A stretch of DNA of 64,000 nucleotides from RDYZ01 sp964518905 (lineage in GTDB: Bacteria > Cyanobacteriota > Cyanobacteriia > Cyanobacteriales > Geitlerinemataceae), in the NCBI GenBank assembly GCA_964518905.1, contig CAZFJL010000012.1:22544-86543 (forward strand), read 5' to 3'. Under the pieces are notes generated by a model. The model saw only the letters and a list, made by a program, of their open reading frames with translations. It did no database searches and had not been told where the DNA came from. The number at the start of each line of letters is the position of its first letter. Within the stretch, counting starts at the first letter, position 1. Shown here piece after piece: positions 16,767 to 25,688 of this stretch. A program made the position numbers and the translations under genes.

Positions 16767-17040
16767 GATTTCCGCTCCATGCCTATCGTGTGTGTCGTTC
16801 AACAGGACAATGCCTATATGTTGGGTGGCGTATCAGAAACAGGGTCACGGCTTGGGGTCAGCCCAACCCAGGGCATAGCCAAAAAACTATGCTGTAACTG
16901 ATTGCCATATCTTTTAGTGTATGTGAATACTTTGCCTATGAGCGGCCTTTTCAGGAGAAATCGCCTCGAATTAGCAGGCTCACGTTATAAGTGAATTTTA
17001 TCGATTGCACTTTTGATAACGTGGTGGCGGAGTCAGTGCG
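16767..17040. other. Intergenic region upstream of the small membrane protein gene
   Basis: Together with the MITE copy that follows, this makes a gap of about 470 bases before the helicase 3' end. It is AT-richer than average and should contain the promoter for the minus-strand small membrane protein gene. An open frame on the plus strand across this gap is not credible because it runs through the repeat and then antisense to the helicase. Confidence 0.5.
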
Positions 17041-17202
17041 TATAGCGAAAGCCGATTGTGTTATGGCGAAAGCCGATTGTATTAGGACACTCTTGTCCAA
17101 GCTGAAAACCGCACTATCCGCGAAGCGAAGGTTACGCCAACGACAAGCTCAGTGCTCTCAGCTTTTTTTGATCCGTCCTAAGCAAATCGTTTTTTGCTAT
17201 AT
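17041..17202. mobile_element. MITE-like element, family B (copy 1, with internal insertion)
   Basis: Starts TATAGCGAAAGCCGATTGTG and ends AAATCGTTTTTTGCTATAT. The left end is duplicated (AAAGCCGATTGT twice) and the middle carries an additional short palindrome around CGCGAAGCGAAGGTTACGCC between the conserved AAAACCGCA and GCTCAGTGCTCTCAGC blocks. It is therefore longer (162 bases) than the other copies at 22221, 25689, 38590 and 54827. Confidence 0.8.
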
Positions 17203-17240
17203 CTTTGGCGATCGCTCAGTCATCTTCGGTGCGATCGCGA

Positions 17241-18899
17241 CTACGGAGCAGAATCGGGATCGATCGTCTCGGCGTCCACGTCGATCGCGTCGCGGGGATC
17301 TTCGCGGTTGGGGGGAGGGGTCGGATCGTAGGGCTGGGTCGGCTCGGCGGCGCGGGGGGTCGATCGCGGATCGGGGCGGGTTTGGCGCGGTCGTTGGCCG
17401 TAAAGCGGGGTCGGCGAATCGGGCGAATCGGGCGAATCGGGCGAATCGTCAGGATTGCCGGGATTGTCGAGACCGTCGAAATCGGCGACCAATTCAAGCT
17501 GACGGATCGGTTCGGGCTTGGGTGCGGCAGTGGGCTTCTGACGTCGCCGTTGAGCTGTACCTTCTTCGGTGGTTCCCTCGGCGATCACTTCGTATAAAAT
17601 CGCCTGCTTACCACTGGTGTTACCTTTACGCAAAACCCGCCCGAGCCGCTGGATATATTCCCGCGTCGATCCGGTTCCTGATAGCAAAATCGCAATCCGC
17701 GCGTCCGGCACATCCACCCCTTCATTCAACACATGAGATGCCGCCAACACCGTATAATCACCGGCTTTAAACCGCGTCAAAATGTCGTGTCGCTCTTTGA
17801 CCGGGGTTTGGTGAGTGATGGCGGGGACGAGAAAGCTTTGGGAGATGCGATAAACGGTGGCGTTGTCGTTGGTGAAGACGAGGATACGATCGCCATGATG
17901 CCGCTCGATTAGCTCGGTCAACACGCGCAATTTGCTCTGGGTTCCGAGGGCGGTGGCCTTGGCTTCGTGGTGGGCTTTCATGGCGCGGCGTCCGTCTGCC
18001 GATCGGGCGCTGGCTTTAATAAACGTTTGCCAGCCTTGGATCGAGCCAAAGTAAATGTTGTTTTGGCGCAGGAAGGTGTTGCGAATGGTGATGCAACGAT
18101 CGTAGCGATCGCGTTCCTCGTCCGATAGTGAGACTTCAATGCGCTCGATGCGGTGTTCGGCGAGGGCGCTCCCGGCCAGGTCTTCGGGCGATTTGCGGTA
18201 GAGTTCAGGGCCGATTAGTTCCGCGAGTTCGTCGTGGCGTCCGTCGGCGCGTTCGGGGGTGGCGGTCAGGCCGAGGCGGTAGGGTGCAAGGGAATATTCG
18301 GCGATCGCGCGGCAAAAGTCGGTGGGCAGGTGGTGGCATTCGTCGAAAATCACCAGGCCGTAGCGGTTGCCGATGGTTTCGGCGTGGATGGCGGCGCTGT
18401 CGTAGGTGGCGACGAGTAGCGGGGTGCGATCGTGGGAACCGCCGCCCAGTAGGCCGATTTCGGTTCCGGGGAAAGCGGCTTCGAGGTTGGCGTACCACTG
18501 GTGCATCAAATCCAAGGTGGGGACGACGATCAGGGTGCTGCGGGGAGTGGCGGCGATGCAGAGATGAGCGAGGTAGGTTTTACCGGCGGCGGTGGGCAAG
18601 ACCACAACGCCGCGCCGTCCGGCCTGTTTCCAGGCGGCGAGGGCTTCAGTTTGGTGGGGGTATGGCTCGAAGGCAAGCTGGGGTTTAAGTTCGAGCTTGT
18701 CAAAACCGGAGGCGTTGTCCTCGAACTGGGTTTCGGCTTGGCGCAGGGCTTCGACGAGGGGGCGATAGTCGATCGCGCGGATGCGAAATTTTTCGATGCG
18801 ATCGTCCCAGGTGGCGAAGTCAACCCAGGCTCGACCGCGCGGCGGCGGATGCAGGATCAGCGTGCCGCGATCGAAGGTGAGGGTGGAGGTTCGGGGCAT
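17241..18899 (-). CDS. XPB/Ssl2-like DEAD/DEAH-box helicase
   Basis: 552 residues. An N-terminal damage-recognition-like region (1-75) precedes two RecA-like domains: Walker A LPTAAGKT (101-108), DECHH box (186-190), motif III LTATPERADG, and in domain two VFTNDNATVYRI, HVLNEGVDVPDARIAI and the arginine-finger motif QRLGRVLRKG. This is the bacterial XPB-like SF2 helicase, a 3'-5' DNA translocase linked to repair. The last ~110 residues are disordered, with a PDSPDSPDSP repeat coded by tandem GGCGAATCG units at about 17408-17442, and are unlikely to be needed for catalysis. No nuclease partner is adjacent. Single gene, with MITE DNA beyond its 3' end. Confidence 0.88.
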   Translation of the reverse strand: MPRTSTLTFDRGTLILHPPPRGRAWVDFATWDDRIEKFRIRAIDYRPLVEALRQAETQFEDNASGFDKLELKPQLAFEPYPHQTEALAAWKQAGRRGVVVLPTAAGKTYLAHLCIAATPRSTLIVVPTLDLMHQWYANLEAAFPGTEIGLLGGGSHDRTPLLVATYDSAAIHAETIGNRYGLVIFDECHHLPTDFCRAIAEYSLAPYRLGLTATPERADGRHDELAELIGPELYRKSPEDLAGSALAEHRIERIEVSLSDEERDRYDRCITIRNTFLRQNNIYFGSIQGWQTFIKASARSADGRRAMKAHHEAKATALGTQSKLRVLTELIERHHGDRILVFTNDNATVYRISQSFLVPAITHQTPVKERHDILTRFKAGDYTVLAASHVLNEGVDVPDARIAILLSGTGSTREYIQRLGRVLRKGNTSGKQAILYEVIAEGTTEEGTAQRRRQKPTAAPKPEPIRQLELVADFDGLDNPGNPDDSPDSPDSPDSPTPLYGQRPRQTRPDPRSTPRAAEPTQPYDPTPPPNREDPRDAIDVDAETIDPDSAP

Positions 18900-19009
18900 G
18901 GGGACGGCGCGATCGGTAGTAGTTTTGGGGTACGTGGTTCGTGATTGCGTGGTTCGGTGTTAGTTCAGACCGAACGCCCCTTCAACGAGAACCTTGTCTA
19001 ACGATAACG

Positions 19010-19522
19010 TTAGTCTGGCTCATCGATTTCGGCTACTTGCGACGCAATCGATAGGCGGATCTCTCCATCATCTTCATAGACGTCATAGTCGCTAATCACG
19101 CGATCGTATCCCGCAAAATTGTCCAGTTTGTCTTGAATCATCGCTTCTAAAATTTGGCGTAGATTGTGATTTTCGATCGGATCACTATCCGGCAGCGCCA
19201 CTTGAATAAAGCTATTGAGGAGAACGTTGTGTCGCTCTGGTGGCATCAGGGCCGTGTTCCACGCCACAAGCGCTAAGGGCAAGATATTTTGGTATTCACC
19301 GAGCGTCGGTGAATCGCTGGTATAAGGTGCTAGGAAATCATGCATGATCGCCGACATTTTGAGCTGTCCTTTTTTTGCTCGGAACGACTTCATACCTTGG
19401 CTCGACGCTTTTTGCTCAAACCGACGAAACGAAGATTCTTGTTTCTCATCCTCCGATCGCGAGGCCGTTTCGAGCTGCTGAATTTCGCGAAGTAAATTCG
19501 ACTTTTTTTTGTTTTTACCCAT
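19010..19522 (-). CDS. Conserved hypothetical protein
   Basis: 170 residues from ATG 19522 (MGKNKKKSNLLREIQQLETA). A longer frame upstream is probably not translated. The N-terminus is basic and helical, possibly coiled coil. The middle (MHDFLAPYTSDSPTLGEYQN, LALVAWNTALMPPERHNVLL) and end (YDRVISDYDVYEDDGEIRLS) look like a globular alpha/beta protein. No known motif recognised. Its stop lies in a small palindrome CTAACGATAACGTTAG at 18999-19014, which may help terminate transcription. It is upstream of the helicase gene on the same strand, 110 bases away. Confidence 0.7.
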   Translation of the reverse strand: MGKNKKKSNLLREIQQLETASRSEDEKQESSFRRFEQKASSQGMKSFRAKKGQLKMSAIMHDFLAPYTSDSPTLGEYQNILPLALVAWNTALMPPERHNVLLNSFIQVALPDSDPIENHNLRQILEAMIQDKLDNFAGYDRVISDYDVYEDDGEIRLSIASQVAEIDEPD

Positions 19523-19692
19523 CGTACAGATAGCTCCCAAAGCGTCATACTTTGCGATGATACGTCGTAAGCAAACCAAAACATCGCACCTGTGAGACTT
19601 TCCTTAACAAGTAAGGAGAGTTAGGGCGTGTCATCAATTAATCGTAGAACCCTTATCGATCAAGCTGTTGAACGTCCGACCCAACAAAAAAC

Positions 19693-19741
19693 TAGGGGCT
19701 GTCACCCCGACTGGGTCAGCGCTAGAAGATGACAGCCCCTA
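19693..19741. terminator. Hairpin at the rnc 3' end
   Basis: TAGGGGCTGTCA and TGACAGCCCCTA are perfect 12-base inverted arms separated by 25 bases. The rnc stop codon (TAG) is part of the right arm. On the minus strand the stem is followed by TTTTTTGTTGG, so it could act as an intrinsic terminator for rnc, despite the long loop. Confidence 0.65.
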
Positions 19742-20443
19742 AGCTCCATCCCCTCGATCCTTCGCCTCGATCGCCAGATAAGCCGCCCGCGCCGCCGCCT
19801 TTTCCGCCTCCTGCTTGCGTTTGCCCATGCCCTGACCATAGGCACGATCCCCAATCCGCACCTCCGCCGTAAACATCCGCGCATGATCCGGGCCACTTTC
19901 ACCCACGATCACATAAATCGGCGTTGCTTTCAGATTCGCCAGCGCCCACTGCTGCAAACGCCCCTTCGCATCGATCAGCGGTTCGACCGTAGCCGCATCC
20001 TCACCGGCCTGCTCACGCCGATCGAGTTCCGCCTCCATCATTTCATCGACAAACACGCGCACCACATCCAACCCCGAATCCAGATACAGCGCCCCCAGAT
20101 ACGCCTCGAACGCATCACTCAACACCGCATCACTATCGCGCCCGCCATCATTCGCCGCACCGCGCCCGAGCGAAAGCCGATCGCCCAAGCCAAACTGACG
20201 CGCAAACGTCGCCAACTGCGGCTCATCGACCAACTGCGATCGTAGGCGCGTCATCTGCGCTTCACTCATGTCGGGAAAAACCTCGTAGAGCAAATCCGCC
20301 ACGAGAAAACCGAGCAGCGCATCGCCGAGAAATTCGAGCCGCTCGTTGTGATCCCAGCCCGGATTTTCGTTGGTGAAGGAGCGGTGGGTGAAGGCGCGAT
20401 CGAGCAGGGTCTGATCGCGAATCGTGGGAAGTTCGAGTGTCAT
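19739..20443 (-). CDS. rnc: Ribonuclease III
   Basis: 234 residues from ATG 20443 (MTLELPTIRDQTLLDRAFTH). The frame is open for 58 codons more upstream, but that overlaps the fabG start region and does not look conserved. The RNase III signature NERLEFLGDALL is at residues 33-44, with the second catalytic acidic cluster in DAFEAYLGALYLD. A double-stranded RNA-binding domain occupies the last ~70 residues (DAKGRLQQWA ... GKRKQEAEKAAARAAYLAIE). It cleaves structured rRNA precursors and other double-stranded RNA. Divergent from fabG with about 118 bases between starts. Confidence 0.95.
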   Translation of the reverse strand: MTLELPTIRDQTLLDRAFTHRSFTNENPGWDHNERLEFLGDALLGFLVADLLYEVFPDMSEAQMTRLRSQLVDEPQLATFARQFGLGDRLSLGRGAANDGGRDSDAVLSDAFEAYLGALYLDSGLDVVRVFVDEMMEAELDRREQAGEDAATVEPLIDAKGRLQQWALANLKATPIYVIVGESGPDHARMFTAEVRIGDRAYGQGMGKRKQEAEKAAARAAYLAIEAKDRGDGA

Positions 20444-20561
20444 GGACGTTATGCAGGAGAGGAAACGGGACAGGATATAAGACAGAAGCAGCAGGACGCA
20501 ACGATCGGCCAGCCACGCCGTAAAATGATGACTCGTTAACGTTTTAAGACGCAGGAGAACG

Positions 20562-21323
20562 ATGGAAGCGCTACCCGAAAGCCAGCAGCATTTGAAGGAT
20601 AAAGTCGCGATCGTCACGGGCGGATCGCGGGGGATCGGTCGGGCAACGGCGCTCGCCCTCGCGGCCAGTGGTGCAAGCGTGGCGGTGAATTATGCCAGCT
20701 CCAGCGGCGCGGCGGATGAGGTTGTCGCCGCGATCGAGGCCATGGGCGGCAAGGCGATCGCGGTGAAAGCCGATGTCTCAAAAGAAGATGAAGTCGAAGC
20801 TTTGGTCAAAGCGACGAAAACCGAATTCGGACGGATTGACGTTTTGGTTAACAACGCTGGGATCACCCGTGACACCTTGCTTTTACGGATGAAACTGGCC
20901 GATTGGCAGGCCGTGATCGATCTCAACCTCACAGGGGTTTTCCTCTGTACCCGAGCCGTGAGCAAAATCATGCTCAAGCAAAAATCCGGACGCATCATTA
21001 ATATTGCCTCCGTGGCCGGTCAAATGGGTAACCCTGGTCAAGCGAACTATAGCGCAGCTAAAGCGGGCGTGATTGGCTTTACAAAAACGGTCGCCAAGGA
21101 GCTTGCGCCCCGTGGTGTCACGGTGAATGCAGTGGCTCCGGGCTTCATCTCGACGGATATGACGAGCGATCTTGAAGCAGATGGCATTCTACAATTTATC
21201 CCCCTCGGTCGCTATGGCGAGGCCGATGAAGTGGCGGGGATGATTCGCTTTTTGGCGGCAGATCCGGCGGCGGCGTACATCACAGGTCAGACGTTTAATG
21301 TCGATGGCGGCATGGTGATGTAG
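20562..21323 (+). CDS. fabG: 3-oxoacyl-[ACP] reductase
   Basis: 253-residue short-chain dehydrogenase. The NADP-binding TGGSRGIG motif is at 19-26, NNAG at 97-100, and the catalytic S150, Y163, K167 are all present (INIASVAGQMG, ANYSAAKAG). The C-terminus PGFISTDMT ... YITGQTFNVDGGMVM is the classic FabG pattern. It reduces beta-ketoacyl-ACP in fatty acid elongation in the cytoplasm. The start ATG is preceded by CGCAGGAGAACG, a good ribosome-binding site. It shares a divergent promoter region with rnc. Its stop is three bases before repeat family A begins. Confidence 0.95.
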   Translation: MEALPESQQHLKDKVAIVTGGSRGIGRATALALAASGASVAVNYASSSGAADEVVAAIEAMGGKAIAVKADVSKEDEVEALVKATKTEFGRIDVLVNNAGITRDTLLLRMKLADWQAVIDLNLTGVFLCTRAVSKIMLKQKSGRIINIASVAGQMGNPGQANYSAAKAGVIGFTKTVAKELAPRGVTVNAVAPGFISTDMTSDLEADGILQFIPLGRYGEADEVAGMIRFLAADPAAAYITGQTFNVDGGMVM

Positions 21324-21325
21324 AA

Positions 21326-21391
21326 GTAGGGTGGGCATTGCCCACCATGTCGAAATCGCGGGTTAATCGTGGTGGGCATTGCCCACCCTAC
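21326..21391. repeat. Repeat family A (copy 3), contains the stop codon of the GFA-family gene
   Basis: GTAGGGTGGGCATTGCCCAC on the left and GTGGGCATTGCCCACCCTAC on the right are perfect inverses over 20 bases. The stop codon of the minus-strand GFA-family gene (21388-21390) is the TAG at the repeat edge. The element separates the convergent fabG and GFA genes and can fold as a bidirectional hairpin. Confidence 0.92.
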
Positions 21392-21789
21392 CGAACTGGT
21401 TGATCGCGGCGAATTTTGTCCACATTTGCTTCCCAGTGCTGCCCGTCGAACAGCGTTAACTCGAATTGCTCGATCGCCACGTCATCGAGACAGCGAACAT
21501 TAACGTCGTAGCTATCGGGATGCGATCGCGGTCGGTAAAAGCTATGAATCCCGCAGTGTTGGCAAAATAGATGCTGCGCGACGCCGGTATTGAACTGGTA
21601 AAGGCTCAGGGCGTCGCGGCCTTGGAGTAGCTCGAAGCGATCAGGCGGGACGATCGCGTGGATAAAGCCTTTTTTGGTACACATCGTGCAATTGCAGTCG
21701 ATCGCGGCGAGACGATCGAGCTGGATGCGATAACGAACCGCGCCGCAGTGACAGCCGCCGGTTAAGGTGTGGGTCGTTGGCGTTTGCAT
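21388..21789 (-). CDS. GFA-family (CENP-V/GFA domain) zinc protein
   Basis: 133 residues. The zinc-binding cysteines of the glutathione-dependent formaldehyde-activating (GFA) fold are all present: GGCHCGAVRY, CNCTMCTKKG and LFCQHCGIHSF. Family members bind two zinc ions, and some were linked to glutathione-formaldehyde adduct formation, but most have unknown substrates. The conserved tail FDGQHWEANV supports the call. The gene ends inside a palindromic repeat, whose outer TAG supplies the stop, so the last residues may have been altered by repeat insertion. Confidence 0.88.
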   Translation of the reverse strand: MQTPTTHTLTGGCHCGAVRYRIQLDRLAAIDCNCTMCTKKGFIHAIVPPDRFELLQGRDALSLYQFNTGVAQHLFCQHCGIHSFYRPRSHPDSYDVNVRCLDDVAIEQFELTLFDGQHWEANVDKIRRDQPVR

Positions 21790-21843
21790 GAATTAGCTGG
21801 AGTGAATCACGGTGAATCACGCGGATTGATGGCTTAAACGTGG

Positions 21844-22152
21844 CTAAATCGGACTCGCGATCGATGCTGCGATCGCCGTTAAAAACGCGAAAGCGATCAA
21901 CAGAACAGGTCGCATCAGATTGACCGCAATTTCCTTAATTTCCTTAATCCCAAGACGAGCCGAAATGGCTTCGATCGCGGCGCTGTTGTAGAGAATACCG
22001 CGATACTTTAGCGCCTGGAGCGGCGGGGAAATCGTGACGGGCTGGGAGAATTGCAGCCCGTGACCGCGATAGCAGCCGATGGCCTCGCGTTTTGGCGCAT
22101 CAATCGTTGCGATCGAAGCTTGGTACGAGATACCGCGATAAGTCAGTTGCAT
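21844..22152 (-). CDS. DUF4278-domain protein
   Basis: 102 residues. The pattern MQLTYRGISYQ near the start and YRGHGLQFSQP plus LKYRGILYN later is the DUF4278 module, found in one or two copies in small cyanobacterial proteins of unknown function. A C-terminal hydrophobic segment (PVLLIAFAFLTAIAASIASP) could anchor it to a membrane. It lies 54 bases upstream of the GFA-family gene on the same strand, so the two may be co-transcribed. MITE copy 2 lies upstream of its start. Confidence 0.8.
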   Translation of the reverse strand: MQLTYRGISYQASIATIDAPKREAIGCYRGHGLQFSQPVTISPPLQALKYRGILYNSAAIEAISARLGIKEIKEIAVNLMRPVLLIAFAFLTAIAASIASPI

Positions 22153-22220
22153 GTGCGCTCATCCTAAAAGAATTCGGTCTACTGCACCTCTCAACATTTT
22201 AAGAAACAAAATTCCCTTTG

Positions 22221-22338
22221 ATATAGCAAAAAACGATTTTGTTAGGACGTACAAAAAAAGCTGAGAGCACTGAGCGAAGTCGAAGTGCGGTTTTTAGCTT
22301 AAACAAGAGCGTCCTAATACGATCGGTTTCTGCTATAT
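22221..22338. mobile_element. MITE-like element, family B (copy 2)
   Basis: 118 bases. Left end ATATAGCAAAAAACGATTTT with GTTAGGACGT; the right end, read on the other strand, begins ATATAGCAGAAACCGATCGT with ATTAGGACGC. The inverted ends therefore match for about 30 bases with a few differences. The core contains GCTGAGAGCACTGAGCGAAG and a CGAAGTGCGGTTTTTAGC block. No protein is encoded. Confidence 0.9.
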
Positions 22339-22437
22339 CATCGCGAGACGAAAAAACTGGAAGCATCTACGTTTTGCATCTCACGTCGCCTCCGCGAATC
22401 CCCCCGTGAATCAAGTAGATGCTTCCCAAAAGCTGGT

Positions 22438-23064
22438 TTAGTAGGATAAACTGGGCGTTTGGTGCAGATAAACATCACTGCCCAACTGTTTAACAATGAA
22501 GTCGGCCACATCCGCTCGTGAGATTTTCAGCGTGGTTTTGTCGGTGTTCGGGAAGCCGTGGCGATAGTGTTGCGTGCGCTGACCGTCGATAAAAGCGCTG
22601 GGACGGACGATCGTCCAGTCCAGTTGGCTTTGCTCGACGATCGCCTCTTGTCGTTGGTGGTCTGCAAAGACGTGGCGCAGCAGAAAACCAAACATCAGCG
22701 TTTTCCAATAAAAATTCAGATTATCCCAGCTATCTCCCGCCCCTAGGGTGGACTGACAAATCAGGCGACGCACGCCGGTCTGTTCCATCGCGCGGATGAT
22801 GGCTCGCGTCCCGTCCGATCGCACCGTCCCGGTCAAGGTTTTGCCCGAACCCAACACACAAACGACCGCATCATGTCCGGCGACGGCCTGGGTCAGCGCG
22901 GCGCTGTCGAGCACGTCCCCCTTGATTCGCGTCAAGTTGGGATGAGTTTGATCGAGTTGTTCGGGATGACGGGCAAAAGCGCTGACGGTGTAGCCCTGCT
23001 CTAGGGATTGATTGACGACTTGACGACCGATGCTGCCGGTGGCTCCCACAATTAAAAGTTTCAT
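22438..23064 (-). CDS. NAD(P)-binding SDR-family protein (NmrA/YwnB-like)
   Basis: 208 residues, an atypical short-chain dehydrogenase with the Rossmann motif VGATGSIGRQV (residues 6-16). Further conserved parts are GDVLDSAALTQAVAGHDAVV, the core LDWTIVRPSAFIDGQ and the C-terminal ISRADVADFIVKQL. Such proteins act as oxidoreductases or redox sensors, with the specific substrate unknown. It is divergent from the AraC-family regulator gene, with 186 bases between, an arrangement often meaning that the regulator controls the neighbour. Confidence 0.85.
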   Translation of the reverse strand: MKLLIVGATGSIGRQVVNQSLEQGYTVSAFARHPEQLDQTHPNLTRIKGDVLDSAALTQAVAGHDAVVCVLGSGKTLTGTVRSDGTRAIIRAMEQTGVRRLICQSTLGAGDSWDNLNFYWKTLMFGFLLRHVFADHQRQEAIVEQSQLDWTIVRPSAFIDGQRTQHYRHGFPNTDKTTLKISRADVADFIVKQLGSDVYLHQTPSLSY

Positions 23065-23250
23065 GCTGTTTTTCCGTAATTTAAAGACACCTTCAGCGTA
23101 GGGAAATGGTCAGGATCAAACTTTCAGCTTCTTGTCAAACTGTCACGATCTTGCGGTGGGTTTTCCTGGGGGGATCGTGATCGATATTCAAGAAAATTGG
23201 CTACATTGAGGCCAGTAGACGCGATCAGCCCGACATTTTAGCCCTATATC

Positions 23251-24156
23251 GTGGAACAACCCGCAACCCACACAACCCAATTAACGCGGCTCCAGTCCTT
23301 ACCCGATCGCCGCGATCGTCCCGCCCCAGCCAATCAACCCGACGGCGATAACCCCCTACAGATAGAGCATCTGCAACCCCCAGCGGGAGAGGCCATCTGT
23401 CATTTTGCCCAAGATCACACGCTGTTTTTGTCCCAAGCGCCGCGCCCGGTGTTGATGTTTCACCGTATGGAAGGCAAGACGTACAGCGGGTTTTCGGGGC
23501 GCGGTGATATGGCGATCGCGCCTGCTAACACGTCACTATTTGCCCGGTGGGATCGCGACGATGATTATCTACAAATTCGGCTTTCAGCGGCGTTCGTCAA
23601 ACAGGTGGCAGAGGAAACCCTAGAGCGAGACGGCGATCGGCTCGAACTCATGCCGCAATTTCAGGCACGCAATCCCCAACTGGAAGCGATCGGCCAGATG
23701 ATCGCCACGGAAGCACAGCATCGTCAGGCACAGGGGCAAAACCGGCTCTATCTTGATTCGCTCGCGCACATCCTCGCGGTCAACTTACTTCGGGATTACA
23801 GCACTACCGCCACGCCGATCCCCGTCTATGACGGTGGCCTCCCTCCCCACCAGCTACGGCGCGTGTTGGACTACATCGAGGCTCACCTGAGCCAGGACAT
23901 CAAGCTCGCGGATGTGGCGCAACAGCTTGATCTCAGTCCGTTTCACTTCAGTCGTTTGTTCAAGCAGTCGATCGGTCTGTCGCCGCATCAATACCTGCTA
24001 CAGCAGCGCGTCGAAAAAGCAAAGGGATTATTGCAGCGTACCGATCGACGCATTATCGATATTGCACTAGAGTGCGGCTTCAGCAGCCATAGTCATCTCA
24101 GCAAGCTGTTTCGACAATTTACCGGGATAACCCCCAAGGCATTTAGAGCCGGTTAA
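23251..24156 (+). CDS. AraC-family transcriptional regulator
   Basis: 301 residues from GTG 23251. An N-terminal ~185-residue sensing region (APANTSLFARWDRDDDYLQI) is followed by the AraC double helix-turn-helix at about 200-300: LRRVLDYIEAHLSQDIKLAD, VAQQLDLSPFHFSRLFKQSI, then DIALECGFSSHSHLSKLFRQ and FTGITPKAFR. It resembles cyanobacterial PchR/AraC-like regulators. It probably binds the intergenic region it shares with the SDR gene, which is the inferred target. The start has no strong ribosome-binding site. Confidence 0.9.
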   Translation: MEQPATHTTQLTRLQSLPDRRDRPAPANQPDGDNPLQIEHLQPPAGEAICHFAQDHTLFLSQAPRPVLMFHRMEGKTYSGFSGRGDMAIAPANTSLFARWDRDDDYLQIRLSAAFVKQVAEETLERDGDRLELMPQFQARNPQLEAIGQMIATEAQHRQAQGQNRLYLDSLAHILAVNLLRDYSTTATPIPVYDGGLPPHQLRRVLDYIEAHLSQDIKLADVAQQLDLSPFHFSRLFKQSIGLSPHQYLLQQRVEKAKGLLQRTDRRIIDIALECGFSSHSHLSKLFRQFTGITPKAFRAG

Positions 24157-24250
24157 AGCAGGGTAAAAACGGCCTCGCCGGACTGGCATTGAGCGCTAGA
24201 GTTGGAAGAATTCACCCGTATTTTTGACGGTCATCGGCTGCCGATCGCCC

Positions 24251-25684
24251 ATGAGCATTCTCAACCTGATCTCCGCCTTGGGCATCGTCGCCCTGTGTTA
24301 CATCGCGTGGCTGGGTTCCGAAGACCGCCAGAATATCCCCTGGAATACGATTCGCTGGGGGATCGGGCTTCAGCTCATCGTCGGCGCGATCGTCTTTGTC
24401 CTGGGTAGCCAAGTGGTGGCTTGGGTTAACGATGTGTTGAATATTGTCCTCGAAGCGTCGGAAGCCGGGGCGAAATTTTTGTTTGGCGGTGCGAGTTCGA
24501 TGATCGCTGTGTCGCCGAATTTTGGCGCAGGCCCCGGAACCGCCGGACGCTGGATCGCTCGCGCCGTGGGCGATCCCTACGTCGCGATTCCCGGCGATCG
24601 CCTCACCCCCGACAATCTCGACATCGGCACAACCTACATCCTCGCCTTTCGCGCCCTGCCGCAAATCATCTTCTTTTCTGGCCTGGTGAGTCTGCTCTAT
24701 CGGCTCAACGTGATCCCGCCGATCGTCCGCTTTTTCGCCAAACTGTTTCAGAACACCATGCGAATCAGCGGCGCGGAAGCCCTCGCCGGTGCGGCCAATA
24801 TTTTCGTCGGCATCGAATCGGCGATCGCGGTTAAACCATTTTTACGCACCATGAGCCGTAGCGAAATTTGCGCGGTGCTGGCCTGCTGTTTCGGCTCGAT
24901 CGCCTCCTCCGTCCTGGCAATCTACGCGGGATTGCTGCGCCCCACCTTTCCCGCGATCACCGGCCATCTCGTCTCTGCTTCGATTTTGACGATCCCGGCC
25001 TGTTTCGTCCTCTCCAAGCTGCTCGTCCCCGAAAATACCATTCCCGTCACGTTGGGACAGGTTCCCCGCGACACCGATCCCGGTGACGCCAATTCCGGGC
25101 AAACCCGCCCCAGCCCGATGGACAGCCTGATCACTGGTTCGACCGATGGGGTCAAGATGGCTGTCGGCATTGCGGCGGTTTTGATCGCGGTTCTCGGTGT
25201 GGTTGATCTGTTTAACCGGTGTTTCGGACTGCTGGGAACGTTACCCGCGATCGGTGGTCTGTTTCAGATCATCACGCTGCCGAATCTGCTCGGGATGCTG
25301 TTTTTGCCGCTAACGTTTTTGACGGGTGTGTCGCTGGAGTGGGGCGAACTCTGGCAAACGTCGGTGTTGATTGGTCGTCGCCTGTTCGAGACCAGCATTC
25401 CGCCCTATCTGGAACTGAGTCAGCTTGCAGCGACGGGGGCGATTTCGGGTCGCGCTCTCCTGATTGTGAGCTATGTCCTGTGCGGGTTTACGCACTGTGC
25501 GTCCTATGGGATTTTTGTCGGTGGTTTGTCGTCGCTGGTTCCGGAGCGGCGATCGGATATTGCGGCGTTGGGTGTGAAGGCGCTCTGGGCGGGAACGTTG
25601 GCGACGTTGATGACGGGGTGTGTGGCGGGGCTGTTTTATTGGGGCAATGCCACCAGTATTCTCGGGTTTCCAGTTGCGCCGTAG
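24251..25684 (+). CDS. Concentrative nucleoside transporter (CNT/NupC family)
   Basis: 477 residues from ATG 24251. An upstream ATG at 24224 is in frame but less likely. There are about ten membrane segments, and the family organisation is clear: N-terminal domain, the Gate-domain region FSGLVSLLYRLNVIPPIVRF, and the nucleoside/sodium-binding motif segment SGAEALAGAANIFVGIESAI followed by ACCFGSIASSVLAIYAG. The C-terminal half contains LTFLTGVSLEWGELWQTSVL and ALLIVSYVLCGFTHCASYGI. It is a sodium- or proton-coupled importer of nucleosides for salvage. It starts 95 bases after the AraC-family gene on the same strand, and may be co-transcribed with it. Confidence 0.92.
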   Translation: MSILNLISALGIVALCYIAWLGSEDRQNIPWNTIRWGIGLQLIVGAIVFVLGSQVVAWVNDVLNIVLEASEAGAKFLFGGASSMIAVSPNFGAGPGTAGRWIARAVGDPYVAIPGDRLTPDNLDIGTTYILAFRALPQIIFFSGLVSLLYRLNVIPPIVRFFAKLFQNTMRISGAEALAGAANIFVGIESAIAVKPFLRTMSRSEICAVLACCFGSIASSVLAIYAGLLRPTFPAITGHLVSASILTIPACFVLSKLLVPENTIPVTLGQVPRDTDPGDANSGQTRPSPMDSLITGSTDGVKMAVGIAAVLIAVLGVVDLFNRCFGLLGTLPAIGGLFQIITLPNLLGMLFLPLTFLTGVSLEWGELWQTSVLIGRRLFETSIPPYLELSQLAATGAISGRALLIVSYVLCGFTHCASYGIFVGGLSSLVPERRSDIAALGVKALWAGTLATLMTGCVAGLFYWGNATSILGFPVAP

Positions 25685-25688
25685 ATTC

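Noticed and set aside
16991..17770. Plus-strand frame of 259 codons
   Set aside because: It covers MITE copy 1 and then runs antisense to the helicase tail; the product is Arg-rich low complexity without family features.
19739..20617. Longer N-terminus for RNase III (292 residues)
   Set aside because: The extra 58 residues overlap the fabG start and are not family-like; MTLELPTIRD at 20443 fits normal RNase III length.
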